DNA from: Arsenophonus sp052401645
Lineage (GTDB): Bacteria > Pseudomonadota > Gammaproteobacteria > Enterobacterales > Enterobacteriaceae
NCBI GenBank assembly: GCA_052401645.1
Contig: CP198939.1
Location: 310,001-374,000 of the forward strand
Direction of reading: 5' to 3'
DNA length: 64,000 nucleotides
The notes under the pieces are model-generated. The model saw nothing but the letters and a program-made list of their open reading frames with translations, was not told the DNA's origin and did no database searches. Below, piece after piece: positions 23,178-35,809 of the stretch; positions within the stretch are counted from its first letter, which is position 1, and the number at the start of each line of letters is the position of its first letter. Both the position numbers and the translations under genes were made by a program.

Positions 23178-24301
23178 ATTTTACTACAACTAAAAATATT
23201 TAATAATAAGTGAGAAAATAATTAATAATTATTTAATGTATTTAACTTATGTAGTATATATCTTACCATTTAAATAACTTTATTTTTATTATTTATTTGT
23301 AATGTTATTATATTATTACTTTAAAATTGATTATGTTTTTCTAATATATAAGTAAATCTAATAGTAAATTCAAATTCATTATTAATTGAATTTAAGATTA
23401 TTAATTAATATTAATATATAAGATTTGAATAATAATCCAATTAATTTTATAGATTTTTTATTTTTAATTATAGAAAAAAATTATCTATATATTTTATTTT
23501 TTAACTTTTAAGTTAAATACAATGAATGAATATATTTTAATTATTAATTTAATTGATAATTAAAATATAAGGAAATAAATATCCTTATTTTAATTATTTT
23601 TAATTTGTTTATTGAATTCTTTATTTAATATTCTTATGTTCTGATTATCTTTGTTTTTTATTTTAAAATGGAATTATTTTCTGTTAAAAATAATTTATAT
23701 TAATAAATAACCAAAATTTATTTTTTTAGATATATAATTTAATAATTATTTTTAGAAGATTAGAAATTATAATATTAATAAAATGAATACTTTATATGTT
23801 ATTATTAATTAATAATTTATTATTATTATTTTCTTATAAAATATTAATTCTATAATAAATTTAGTAAATAAAATAAATAAGATATAGATACTAGTTTAGT
23901 TAATAGTTGATAAGCTAATTTAAATAGTACTATTTAATAATATTAATAATTTATTTTATTAATAGTTAATATATTTATAATTTATGTTTTTTATTTTTAT
24001 ATTCTACTATTCTTGCTCTTATTTTCAATTGATTTACTAGAAATTGACGTTTAGTAATCTCGTTTATATAATAATAAATTATTATGATTTATTATTTCTT
24101 TATTATTGATTTTCTATTATTATTAATAATAAGTTATTAATGTTTTTTTAAAAAATGTTAGAATAAATCTATTATTAATTATTTGTTAATTTTTTTTATA
24201 TAAATATATTTAGAATCTTTTTATAAAGTAAATTAAATCATTTCTATAAAAATATTTAATAAGTTTACTCCATTAATTTATTGTTTTTCTTTATCTTATA
24301 A
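23178..24301. other. Spacer between fpr and tpiA
   Basis: No gene. E. coli has two small genes (yiiQ, yiiR) here; no remnant is readable. The three-arm structure at 23531-23597 is the only notable element. Confidence 0.65.
23531..23597. repeat. Three-arm element with alternative pairings
   Basis: Arm A (23531-23547) pairs with arm B (23553-23569) over 17 bp with one wobble pair and a 5-nt loop. Arm B plus the following AAGGA can instead pair with arm C (TCCTTATTTTAATTAT, 23582-23597) over 16 bp with a 2-nt bulge. A-B and B-C are mutually exclusive. It lies between fpr and tpiA, which are both read leftwards, about 350 nt upstream of the tpiA start. Confidence 0.5.
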
Positions 24302-25048
24302 TCACCAATATTGTTCACTTGTAATTTGTCCAACTTTGCGACGTAAATTTAAATCCATTCCTCTTTCTATTTTTAGAAGTTTCTGTGTATCTTTAACCAT
24401 TCCTGGATTACCACAAAGCATAACATGGCAATTTATTGGATCAAATTTTGCTTTAACTGCTTTCTCTAGTTTACCATTTTCAATTAGTTTTGGAATTCGA
24501 CCTCTGAGTGAGCTAATTTTATTTTCACGACTTATAATTGTTTGAATACTTAATTTTCCTTTATATTTTTTCTCAAGTATTTTCATTAATGGTAAATAAT
24601 TTAAATCTTTAGAATAGCGTACTGCATGTATTAAGATTATTTTATAAAATTTCTCTAAATTTTCACCAAATTGTAAAATAGATAAAAACGGTCCAATTGC
24701 GGTACCTGTTGATATCATCCAAAGCGTTTCACAATCAGGTAATTCCTTTAATACAAAAAAACCAGCTGATTTTTCTGTTATATAGATAGAATCGTCATAT
24801 TTCAATGTTTTAAGATATGGCGTTAATTTTCCTTCTGGTACAGTAACAAAATAAAATTCTAACTGATTATCATTAGGTGCATTAACATAGGAATAAGCTC
24901 GTTGAACACGTTGTCCATTTATCTCTAAAGCAAGTTTAGCAAACTGTCCAGCAATAAAAGGTTTTATTGGTGCTTTTAAAATCAAACTAAATAATGATTC
25001 TGTCCATTTATGGTTTTTGATAATTTTTCCTATTACCCAATTTGTCAT
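24302..25048 (-). CDS. fpr: Ferredoxin/flavodoxin-NADP+ reductase
   Basis: FAD enzyme moving electrons between NADPH and flavodoxin or ferredoxin, which feed iron-sulfur and radical-SAM enzymes. It has 248 aa, the same as E. coli. FAD-binding RAYSY is at residues 50-54, the NADP-binding GTAIGP at 115-120, CGNPGMV near 210, and it ends EQYW (E. coli EHYW). GAGGC precedes the ATG. It keeps its E. coli position and direction between tpiA and zapB; the glycerol genes that separate fpr from zapB in E. coli are gone. Confidence 0.96.
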   Translation of the reverse strand: MTNWVIGKIIKNHKWTESLFSLILKAPIKPFIAGQFAKLALEINGQRVQRAYSYVNAPNDNQLEFYFVTVPEGKLTPYLKTLKYDDSIYITEKSAGFFVLKELPDCETLWMISTGTAIGPFLSILQFGENLEKFYKIILIHAVRYSKDLNYLPLMKILEKKYKGKLSIQTIISRENKISSLRGRIPKLIENGKLEKAVKAKFDPINCHVMLCGNPGMVKDTQKLLKIERGMDLNLRRKVGQITSEQYW

Positions 25049-28000
25049 ATTATTTGCCTCAAAAATTTGTTAAATAAAATATTATTATATTAATAATATT
25101 ATTTTTGAATTAAGTAAAACTAATATTAGAATGTATTTAATTTTATTAATTAAATAATGATTCTTTTATTATTAGATATATTATCAAAATAAATTTATAA
25201 AATAAGTAAATAAAATAAAGATTTAATTAAGAGATTAATAATTTAATTAGTTAACTTTGATTTTTAAATTTAATTATATTTAATTAATATTATCATATGA
25301 ATTTCATCGTATATTTTTTCCTTATCATAAGGTATTTTATTTATTTTAAAATATCAATTAAAATATAAAAATTAATAAATTTTAACTTCTAATTAATTCT
25401 TATATTTTAATTGAGTTGAGTAAAGTAAATAAAAAAATTATATTTATTTATTATTTTATATTTTATAATTATTTTTATCTAAATTCAATAAAATATTAAT
25501 TTCATTCTATTATTTAAATAATGTTTATTATATATTTTATTATAAAAATAAGAATGATTATTTTATTAACTCAATTATTGCAGATATTTTTTATAGTAAA
25601 TTTACAATAATATCATTTTAAAATCTCTAATATTAATTATAATATAAATTAAAACTATATCTGTATTATATAATTTTAAATTAAAAAATATTTTTTATTA
25701 TAATAAATATATTAAGCATAAAAATATTAGTTAATCTATTAACTAATATTTATTTATGATTCCAAAAATAATTAAGCTATTTTAACTTTTTTATAACTTG
25801 TTTTTTATTAATTTTATTAAAATGTCTTTATTTCGATTGATATATAAAACAGTTATATTAAGTTTATCGTATAATCCTTGAAAATTAAATATATTTTTCG
25901 TTTATTATTTATTATTATCAAGTCTTATAATAATTGATAGATATATTGTATATTATATTTTTATATATAAGTTTTATGTCATCTGAATCATATAATAAAT
26001 TACTATTTGTATAAATATTAAATTTAAATAGTATTATTATTAATATTATATATATTTTTAATTCTATTTAAATTTTGTATGTATTATGAACAAATATAAA
26101 AAATATTTTCTTAATTAATTAAAATATTATATATTTTATATTTTTATTTTATTAAAAATCTATTTAGTTATTTTAATTTATAAACTTATGATTATTATTA
26201 ATTATTAAGCATTTTGATTAAGTTATATTAACTTTATTTGCAAATGCTATTACTGTTATAAGATATTGTAATTTCTTCATGTCTACTTTTATAAAGTATG
26301 TTTTATATTATTAAAGTAGTTTACAAAATATAGTTTCATTTTGTTCTGAAGAGATTATTAGTATATTTTATTAAATTTTATAATTATTTTAAGATTTTAA
26401 TATTATTATTACTATGCTACCTAATTATATTAGATAGCATATAAACATAAATATAAAAAGAAAAATATCTTTTATATAATAAAATATTTATTTACTAAAT
26501 AATTAAGTAATAATGCTTTTATTAATCAATTAAAATTCTATTTTTATAGAAAAAATGATTTTTAAAGAAAAATCCTATTTTTAACTATTTTTATTTTTAA
26601 TAAAAATTATCTGTAAGTAATTAGATAATATAAATTCACTTTATCTTATATTTTAATATTTTTCAATGTGTATTGTAGTAAATAATATATTTTTATATTT
26701 AGAATATAATTATTAATATTATTGAATAGTATTTGTTTATAAAAATAAAATTGATTTTTTATAACAAAAATTATAATTTATTTGTTTTAAATAATTTATT
26801 AACTATAAGTACATTATATAATTAATTATTTGAATAATTTTTAATAGGATAATGGTCTATGAATTAATTTTTTAATTTATTGTTTAACCTCTATTTTAAT
26901 TGAGACGATAAATCAATTTAATATATCATAAATATTGATAATTATTTAAATCAATGTTTATTAAACTATTATTAATATAATAATTATTATTATTTTTGAT
27001 AAAAAAGTTGTTTAAAACTATTATAATTATTTTGAATATAACCTTGATTTAATTTTATTAAACACTAATTGTTTAATTTTTAATTTATTATTTTAATTAA
27101 TAAATTGAGTTAAAATCATTTATGTATTATTAATAAAGATTAAGGTTATATTAATTTTAGTAGGTAAATAATAATATAACTATTCTAATAATTTATTGAT
27201 TATAATTATAATAAGTATTTAATAGGAATTAATATATAAAATTATTATTTTTATCAATAAAGATTAAATTTATTTAATAGTAAGATTTAATTAAGTTATA
27301 GCATCTAAATACATTTAAATTCATTACTTACTAATAATATTAACAGTTGGAATCAGCGATTAATTTAATTTTATTATATTGATATAAATTATATTAAGTT
27401 TCTGTATTAAAAGGAATACTAGATATAAGATTGAAAATATATCGTTAATTTTTATTAGTTATCATATAACTTCAGAGTTTTTTATTGAGTAATTTAATCA
27501 TTAATATATTAATTTTTTATGTATATAATTTGTTATTTAAATAATCTATATAAAAATAAATTTAAAATAGTATATTTTTGTTAAGTAAAAGTAAAAAGTT
27601 TTTTTGTTATGAAATTAAGTAAAATTATTATTTTTTTATAAAAATAAGAGTATTTTTTATCTATTCTCCAAATTTATTTTTATTAAGTAAATTAAGTTAA
27701 TAGTGATAGTTTTTTATTAATTTTAAATTAAAAAGATCTAAATTAATCACAATTTAAATTATGAACAAAATCCTATGGAAATTAGTTAACATATTACTAA
27801 AATAAATATAATTGGAATTATTTTTTTAATTAATGATTGATATTTTTTAAAATTAATTATAAATAAATATTACTAATAATGAAGTTTTAACTATGAGAAA
27901 AGAAATTAGTTTTTCTACCTATCTTATAGAATAATAGTTATATGGATAGTTTGTATTATGAATTTTATTTATTAATTAGATATTATTTTGTATTTTAACT

Positions 28001-28663
28001 TTTAAAGTTATTATTATTTATTTGATATTTTCATCAACAGATTCTTCTTGTTATCTCTTGAAGATTTATTAAAATTAGTTATTAGAAATAACTAATATAA
28101 ATTAATTTTCTTATCTATTGTTTATTATGATACGTTAATTATTCTATTAGAATTAAATATTAAGTTTAAATTTAGAATTATAGTTATCAGATCTGATAAA
28201 ATCATATATTTTATTAAATGGTAATAACTCATTATAGACATTTAAAATAAATCTAAATATTTTTTGGTTATCTTAATGATAATTTAAGATTAAATATTAA
28301 TTATTATAAATCTATTAAATTTATATATTATGATTTATCATTTTAGTTTATAAAAAATTATTTATTAAGATTTATAATATAATTCTTGATTATAAAATCA
28401 TTTATATAATTCTTATCTTAAATCTATAATATAGTAAGAATAATTTTCTTTTACTATTTAATTTAAAGTAAAGATAATAAATTATTATATAGTTATTATT
28501 AAATATGTAAATTAGAACAAAAATTCTAATAATTAAAGAAAATAGCTTTTTATAGAAAATTGTTTTAATTTCGTTTTATTTAAAAGTTGATCTTTCAAAA
28601 ATCTATTTACTTTATGTATTAGTTATTATCGAATTATATCATAACTAAGCTAGTTTAATATTT
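25049..28663. other. First part of the 7-kb fpr-zapB spacer
   Basis: No gene. Structures: a hairpin at 25722-25751 with 14-bp perfect arms, 2-nt loop and a further interrupted 5-bp stem outside; and a G/C-containing hairpin at 26413-26441, listed separately. This interval would hold glpF, glpK and glpX in E. coli; nothing of them is legible. Confidence 0.65.
26413..26441. terminator. Orphan hairpin with G/C pairs
   Basis: TATGCTACCTAAT and ATTAGATAGCATA pair over 13 positions with one C-A mismatch and a 3-nt loop. It has more G/C pairs than most hairpins in this window, so it is a good terminator candidate, but no gene lies within 1 kb. Confidence 0.45.
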
Positions 28664-28713
28664 ATTATTTAGTTAATATAAATAATAATTATTATTTATA
28701 TTAACTAAATAAT
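28664..28713. repeat. 50-bp perfect palindrome, no spacer
   Basis: Two 25-bp arms meet directly (left arm begins ATTATTTAGTTAATATAAAT); all positions pair. It lies in the middle of the fpr-zapB spacer, more than 3 kb from either gene. Confidence 0.92.
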
Positions 28714-30485
28714 TAGTTTTTAAATATTTAAAAGATAATGTTTTAAATGGAATTTAAGTTAAGAATAAATTTTATATAATCAATATGATTTTGGATATGA
28801 ATAAAAAAATTTTAGTTTGATTAATATCTTATCAAATTTTTAAAAATTATTCATTAGATAAATAAAAATATTTTTTTACTGAAATTGATTTTTTTTAATA
28901 AAAGTGCTTTCATTCTATTAATATTTACTAAAATTAATAGAATGAAATTATTTTTATTACTTTAAAGTTTTATTAGTGAATTTATTCTTATATAATATTT
29001 TATCAAATATAATATCTATTATTATATTAAATGCTCTTTATTTTAATAAAGTTAAATTTTGTTTTTATTAAAAGTTAATTTAGATTTTTTTATAATATTA
29101 TAGATAGTATTTTATAGTCAATATTTTTTATATTTTATTTTGAAATTTTTTTTAAAATAAAATATTGATTAAAAAGTTTTTTAATAATTTTATCTAAAAA
29201 TAAATTCTTTTTATCTATATAAAGTTTAAGATTATTACTACGTATGTGTATTTTATACTATCATACAATAATTTATTATTATTATATTAATTTTAGAAAA
29301 TTGATATATAAAAATATTCTTAAAATACTTTCTAAAAGCAATTTATTTTGAATAATATTCATATATTTATTTTTATAATTTAGTGAAATGATATATTTTA
29401 TATATATGTTAATATGACATTTTTTTATAAAAATAAAATAATAATAATTGATTTTTGATATTCTATTATTTATAGATATTAAATAGTATTAATTATTATC
29501 TTATAATTTTATTATTAAAAACAACTTTTTTATATTTAATATAGTTTTACTAATTTTTAATGATTTTAATTTAATAAATTAAAATATTTTAAATATATAT
29601 TTAAAATTTTATTTTAATTTTATTAGAAATGACAATTTTTTCTTAAAGTAAATCAAATATATAGCATATCATTTCATAAAAAAGATATTATAAGATAAAA
29701 GAATTTAGTATAATGTGCTATATCTTAATTATATTAATAAATTAATAGTTAAATATAGCAATATTAACAGATAATAAACTATAACGGATATTTTGTAGTT
29801 TTTATATTTATTTTATAAAAGGATAAATACTGTATATCTATTGTTAATTTTGATATTATATGAATAATATATATACGATTGGCATGGTAAGTATTAAAGT
29901 AAATCTTACTAAATAAATAAAATATTTCTATATATAATATCGATAAATTTATTTAGTAGATTAGATGAAATAAACAATATTATTATCAATTTTTGATAAT
30001 GAATATTTAAAATTATTAGTGTCATCGATTAATTTAAATTATCCATATGATATTTATATGAAATTATTTTCATTAAAATAATTTTTTTTTATTAAATATT
30101 CAATTTTATATTTTGAATTATATATAATAGTACTCAATAATATTGAATATAATTTTTATAAATATTTTAATATAAAAGATTTTTATAGAAGTATTTTTAT
30201 ATATTTTATTTTAAAATATATTATATTCTATATAATATGATTTGTTGATAAACAATTATTAAACTATTGATATATATTAGATCTTTACTATTAATATTGA
30301 TTTTTGTGCATTAACTATTAATAATAGATTTATTATTTATAATATTACAACATCTTAAATATTAGATCTATTATATAAATTTTAAATTTATAATTTAAAT
30401 ATCTGAATTTTATATAACATAATATAAAATATTAGTATAATTAATAATTTAAAAAATTTTTCGTCATTTTACATTAGATAATAAT

Positions 30486-30526
30486 AAATTTATTCAAAAA
30501 AATATTTATTTTTTTTGAATAAATTT
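30486..30526. repeat. 17-bp inverted repeat with A7/T7 arms
   Basis: AAATTTATTCAAAAAAA and TTTTTTTGAATAAATTT pair perfectly around a 7-nt loop. The T run at the base could serve as a terminator on either strand. No gene is within 1.6 kb. Confidence 0.75.
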
Positions 30527-30919
30527 TATTTGAGATTATTTATATTCAATTTAACTTTAATATTGTATAAAAATATAATCTATTAAATTTTATTTTTTAT
30601 AAAAAATATTTTTCTACTTTTAAATTTTAATTATACTATTTTATTCTGATTTAGAAATTAATGATATTAATGATATTAATAAAAATTATATTTATAAATT
30701 TATTATATATATTTTTTATCAAATAAAAATATTTTCTTATTCATATTATTTATATTAATTCTAGTGAATTAATCACTATAATGTATAACATATAACATAA
30801 GACATTAGTGTTAACTTTATAAGAAAAATTAATATTTTTTATTTATATATATTCTATTCGATTATAACTTATTTAGTTTAATTTTAGTAAACTTCATTAA
30901 AGTTTATGATTTAATTATT

Positions 30920-30955
30920 ATTAACATTATGATTAACATTTTAATTAACATTAAA
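30920..30955. repeat. Three tandem 12-bp units sharing ATTAACATT
   Basis: ATTAACATTATG, ATTAACATTTTA and ATTAACATTAAA follow one another without gaps. Nine bases are identical in all three. Two copies of the 11-mer ACATTAGTGTT bracket the array (30802-30812 and 30967-30977). It resembles a small iteron or operator cluster but could be an A/T slippage product. Confidence 0.55.
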
Positions 30956-32217
30956 GATCATATTTTACATTAGTGTTGCATTAATTAATGATATATATTT
31001 TTATAGTTATTTTAATTATTATAATAATCTCTTAATTTACTTCATATTACTTTTTTTGAATTATTTTGAGTTTTAGATTTATATTTTAATAATTTAATAG
31101 TAGATAATTAATTTTTTATAAATAAAATAATAATAATAATATTATTATTAGTGCTTATTAAAACATTTCGCAATAATTTAAGTTATATTTATTAATTAAT
31201 CAATATTGATTTTAATAGTTAGAGATTAATCATTGATCTAAAACTAAAATAATAAGAAATATTTTAAAATAAATCTAATTAATAAAAGTGTAGCAGTAAT
31301 ACATTACAGATAATTATAAAAAATATGGTATAAATAAGTAATAATACTTATGAATTACAAAGTGCGATATTATATTATTAATATAAGTTATACTGAATAG
31401 TTTATGAAATAAAATAATGTTAACATGAATTTAAATATAAATTCTTAAAGAATATTAGTTTTATTTAAAGAGTAAGTAGAAAATATCATAAGTAAATAAA
31501 TTTTATTTATAAATAAGATATTATATTATATTATATTTTTGTAATTTATAAATAAATTGAAGTTTTTTTACATATAAATAGTTTGTTATAAAATTAACAA
31601 TATTTATAAAAATAAAACAAAATTCTTTTGTTAAAGTAGTCAAATTATTAAAAATTAAAATAATGATTATATTTAAGTGTGAGGTGAATATATATAGTCA
31701 TGTAACTATTAGAAAGTACATATATTTAATTTTAAATAATTTCCATACTTACAATAAATAAAAATGATATAGTTTATGTTTATATTATCCATATAAGCAT
31801 AATTTATTAATATAAAATAAATTTAAAATTCATAGATAAATATTAACTAGTAATGCGTGTAGCTAAAATAATTTTATTAATATATTTATCTTCTAAAGAA
31901 GTATGGAATATTAAGTAATCAAATTTCTTTTTTTTATTATTTTCAAAAAAAAACTTTTAATAATTTTATTTCTTAATAGATATATATAATAGAAATAATA
32001 ATATTTAAATCTGTTAAATCACATGAATAAATAAGCAAGATCATCTCTTATAAAGAGGATAAAACTGATATTCTATCTAATCTATTTTTATAAATTATTA
32101 GATATAAATAGAAATAATTAAAGTTAGACTAGTGAATTTATACAGAAATTTTAACTATATAGGGGTATAAAGAATGATTTGTTAAAATTATAGTATTGTT
32201 AAAAGAGGATTGAATAT

Positions 32218-32460
32218 ATGTCATTTGAAGTTTTTGAAAAATTAGAAGCTAAAGTTAAACAAGCTATTGAAACTATTGAAATTTTACGAATAAAAGTTAT
32301 AGAACTAAAAGAAAATAATAATAATTTATATCAAGAAATAGTAAGTGCTAAAGAGAAATATATAATATTAACTAATGAAAATGAAAATTTAAAAAAAGAA
32401 CAATATGCATGGCAAGAGCGCTTACGAGGTTTATTAAGTCGAATTGAAGATGTTCAATAA
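32218..32460 (+). CDS. zapB: Cell division protein ZapB
   Basis: A small coiled-coil protein that, with ZapA, bundles FtsZ and links the Z ring to the chromosome terminus. The 80-aa product (E. coli 81) is one continuous heptad coiled coil. It starts MSFEVFEKLEAKVKQAI and ends WQERLRGLLSRIEDV, both near-identical to E. coli. AGAGGA lies 9 nt before the ATG. It keeps its E. coli position and direction between fpr and hslU. A 16-bp palindrome (TTCAATAATTATTGAA) straddles the stop codon. Confidence 0.95.
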   Translation: MSFEVFEKLEAKVKQAIETIEILRIKVIELKENNNNLYQEIVSAKEKYIILTNENENLKKEQYAWQERLRGLLSRIEDVQ

Positions 32461-34420
32461 TTATTGAATAATAGGATTATATTTAAAATAATACTAATAA
32501 ATTTAATTTTTATTCTTACTTATTTTATTTATTTTTATCTGTTTTTTATTAAAAATAATATTAATAAAGTATATAATAGCAATATATTATTTCTTAGATA
32601 TAAATAATACTTTATAAAGAGATAACATTTACCTAAATTAACTTAGATATATTTTTATATATAAATTTTTATTTTCTATTTCATAGCTAAACTTATACTA
32701 AATAAAAATCAATGAATTTTCTTTGAAAATTTCTCACTAATATTTATTATATTTATAGCTTATTTAAATAATGTGTTTATTGTAAAGTCAAATAATTAAT
32801 TAGCTATTTTTATTAGCTAATTAATGATCATGAATAAATTAATTAGCCTATAGTATTATAAAATTTTTTATAGACATTAAAAAATAATTATTATATAAGT
32901 TATTTTATGCATTCTTAATAATTAAAATTTTTTATTAAAAATTAAATATATCCATATTAAAGTTTTGAATTTATTGAATAAAAAAATAAAATAAAATAAT
33001 AATGCTCATGTTTTAATTATTTATAATTTTCTTTTATTTTATTTTTGTTATTTATTAAAATAAAATAATTGTTAAAATGAACAATAAGATATAAGGCAAA
33101 CTATATTAATTTATAAATTATAAGTTACTTCATAAATCCAATGAATATAATGTATTAATAATTATATTAATTTATAAATTAATAACTGATGATAATATTT
33201 ATTGTTATACTTTATTGAAAATTAAACAATTTATGAAATATAAAAATAAATACATTAATTTAATGATACTAAAGATATAAAGTAACTTATCTTTATATAA
33301 ATTTCTAAAATAGAAATTAATATAAAGACAATTCATTTATTATATAAAAATAGTATTAGTATTAAGTATATGTAAATATTTTTTTAGTGTAAAATTCGAC
33401 AAAATAAAAGAAATATTAAGATAAGTAATAAAAATTAAATAATATAATAAATTATTTATTACGTAGAATATAATTCTTATTAATTATAATTTTAAAATTA
33501 ATATATCTTAAATAGTAATCATTAGTAAAAATAATTGGATTCAATAAAATTTAAATATTTTCATGGATCCATGAATTAAATAAGTATGAAATTACCTGAA
33601 TCATACTACTATTAAACATAATTATATGAAAAGTTATTATAAAAAAAATAAGGTTTTTATAAATTATTTTCTTTATAATAATTAATTAAATATTATAAAA
33701 ATAATTGAGTAATTTTATTATTATTAAAGATTTATATCAAGATGCTTAATTAATAAAATATAAAATATAGAATTAAATTTAAATTTTAAAATCATATTTT
33801 TATATTTAATTAATAATATAAATATATCACATATGTTAATTTTATATATAAGAAGTAAATAAATTAAAAAATACTAAATTTTTATAACTTTTTACTAAAT
33901 TATACATTTTTATTTATATAAGTTTATAAATAAATATATTATTGCGATAAATTTATCAGTATTACTAAATCTCATAAAATTATTATCTACATATTTATTC
34001 TAAGAATCATTAATTTTTTAGAAAATTAGAAATAGTTAAATATATAAATAAACTTAATTGCTATATCAATTATTTTAAATATCAGAAGGCTTAATAATAA
34101 TTTTCATTTTTCACTTGCCATTGGAATTAATATTAAGTTAAATAAATAATAAAAATTATTATTTTTATTATTATATAGATAAAATCTATAATATAATATT
34201 AAGTTAACGATTATAATAATATATAATAGAGAATATAAAGAATATCAATAATCTTATTTAGAATATCAGTTGTCTAGTAAATTAAAATATTAAAATAAAT
34301 AATAAATAATATTTTATAATGTTTTAAAAAATAAATTTTTATTTCTATTAATGTATATAGATATAGATAAATTTATGTAGTTAATTCATAAATTTATTTT
34401 TATAAAAAATAACAATAAAT
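32461..34420. other. Spacer between zapB and hslU
   Basis: No gene; rraA and menA occupy this place in E. coli and are not legible. It holds the zapB-side hairpin at 32795-32825 and an exact 19-bp direct repeat (TATATTAATTTATAAATTA at 33102-33120 and 33163-33181). There is also a 16-bp palindrome with G/C core (TTCATGGATCCATGAA, 33560-33575), followed by a 7-bp stem AGTATGA / TCATACT. Confidence 0.6.
32795..32825 (+). terminator. Possible zapB terminator with competing arm
   Basis: ATTAATTAGCTA and TAGCTAATTAAT form a perfect 12-bp stem with a 7-nt loop, 335 nt past zapB. A near-copy of the first arm (AAATTAATTAGCCTA) follows at about 32836, so the middle arm could pair either way. Confidence 0.35.
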
Positions 34421-34448
34421 TTTATTACATTAATATAAATGTAATAAA
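34421..34448 (-). terminator. hslVU terminator
   Basis: TTTATTACATT and AATGTAATAAA form a perfect 11-bp stem around a 6-nt loop, 19 nt past the hslU stop. On the minus strand it runs into ATTTATTGTTATTTTT. Position and T-rich tail fit an intrinsic terminator made almost only of A and T. Confidence 0.6.
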
Positions 34449-34467
34449 TAAAATTAATGATATTATA

Positions 34468-35799
34468 TTATAAAATAAATCGACTTAAATCTTCATCTGC
34501 TACTAGATCATCTAAATGCTTAGCAACATAATCAGCATCAATTGTAACATCTTGACCATTCCGTTCACTAGCATCAAAAGAGATATCCTCCATTAATCGT
34601 TCAAGAACTGTATGTAATCGACGAGCACCAATATTTTCTGTCTTTTCATTCACTTGCCATGCTGCTTGAGCAATTTTATCAATTCCTTCTGAGGTAAATT
34701 CAATATTTAAACCTTCAGTTGCCATCAATGCTTTATATTGCAAGCTTAAAGATGCATTAGGTTCAGTTAAAATACGATTGAAGTCTTCTACAGTTAATGC
34801 TTGTAATTCTACCCTTATTGGCAGTCTACCTTGTAGTTCTGGAATTAAATCAGATGGGCTTGAAATTTGAAATGCACCAGAAGCTATAAATAGAATATGA
34901 TCAGTTTTTACCATACCATGTTTAGTGGAAACAGTACAACCTTCAACTAATGGTAATAAATCACGTTGCACACCTTCTCTAGAAACATCAGGGCCAGATG
35001 TTTCTCCACGTTTACATATTTTATCTATTTCATCGATAAAAACAATACCATGTTGTTCAACCGTATCAATTGCTTCCTGTTTTAGTTCTTCTGGATTAAC
35101 TAGTTTTGCCGATTCTTCTTCTATTAATACTCTAAAAGCTTCTTTGATTTTCATCTTGCGAAGTTTCTGTTTTGGACCAGCTATATTTTGAAACATAAAC
35201 TGTAATTGACTTGTCATTTCCTCCATACTTGGAGGGGCCATAATTTCAATACCTATTGGTATAATAGCAATTTCAATTTCAATTTCTTTATCGTCTAGTT
35301 TTCCTTCTCTTAATTTTTTACGAAAAGATTGACGTGCTGTGGAAGGTTCTATATGTGAATCTGGCTGCCCCCAATTATTTTTAGCTGGTGGTAGTAAAAC
35401 ATCAAGAATACGTTCCTCAGCTAATTCCTCTGCACGGTAACGATTTTTTTTTATAGATTGAAGTCGTACCATTTTTACAGCAGCATCAGTTAAATCACGA
35501 ATGATAGAATCAACTTCTTTACCTACATAACCGACTTCAGTAAATTTTGTTGCTTCTACTTTAATAAATGGAGCGTTAGCTAATTTTGCTAAACGACGTG
35601 CGATTTCAGTTTTACCAACACCAGTTGGACCAATCATTAAAATATTTTTAGGCGTTATCTCTTGACGCAATGCTTGATCAAGCTGCATACGGCGCCATCG
35701 ATTACGCAGCGCAATAGCAACAGAGCGTTTTGCTTTGTTTTGACCAATAATATGATTGTCTAATTCACTGACAATTTTACGTGGCGTCATTTCAGACAT
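34468..35799 (-). CDS. hslU: ATP-dependent protease ATPase subunit HslU
   Basis: AAA+ unfoldase that caps the HslV peptidase. The 443 aa equals the E. coli length when started at MSEMTPRKIV. The frame is open 24 codons further upstream, into the end of hslV, but AAGGAT before 35799 and the family N-terminus decide the start. Walker A GPTGVGKT is at residues 57-64, Walker B GIVFIDEIDK near 255, and the sensor/arginine region IGARRLHTVLERLMED near 395. The C-terminus ends EDLSRFIL, the tail that docks in HslV. It starts 10 nt after the hslV stop. One of the best preserved genes here. Confidence 0.97.
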   Translation of the reverse strand: MSEMTPRKIVSELDNHIIGQNKAKRSVAIALRNRWRRMQLDQALRQEITPKNILMIGPTGVGKTEIARRLAKLANAPFIKVEATKFTEVGYVGKEVDSIIRDLTDAAVKMVRLQSIKKNRYRAEELAEERILDVLLPPAKNNWGQPDSHIEPSTARQSFRKKLREGKLDDKEIEIEIAIIPIGIEIMAPPSMEEMTSQLQFMFQNIAGPKQKLRKMKIKEAFRVLIEEESAKLVNPEELKQEAIDTVEQHGIVFIDEIDKICKRGETSGPDVSREGVQRDLLPLVEGCTVSTKHGMVKTDHILFIASGAFQISSPSDLIPELQGRLPIRVELQALTVEDFNRILTEPNASLSLQYKALMATEGLNIEFTSEGIDKIAQAAWQVNEKTENIGARRLHTVLERLMEDISFDASERNGQDVTIDADYVAKHLDDLVADEDLSRFIL

Positions 35800-35809
35800 G
35801 TTTAAATCC

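Larger units (their letters stand above)
28714..32217. other. Second part of the fpr-zapB spacer
   Basis: No gene. Contains hairpins at 28908-28947 (15-bp arms, TTTCATTCTATTAAT) and 30486-30526 (17-bp arms ending in A7/T7), a 12-bp-period repeat at 30920-30955, and two copies of ACATTAGTGTT at 30802 and 30967. The last 200 nt before zapB hold a small stem (CTCTTATAAAGAG, about 32046) and GGGGTATAAA (about 32162), possible promoter-region elements. Confidence 0.6.
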
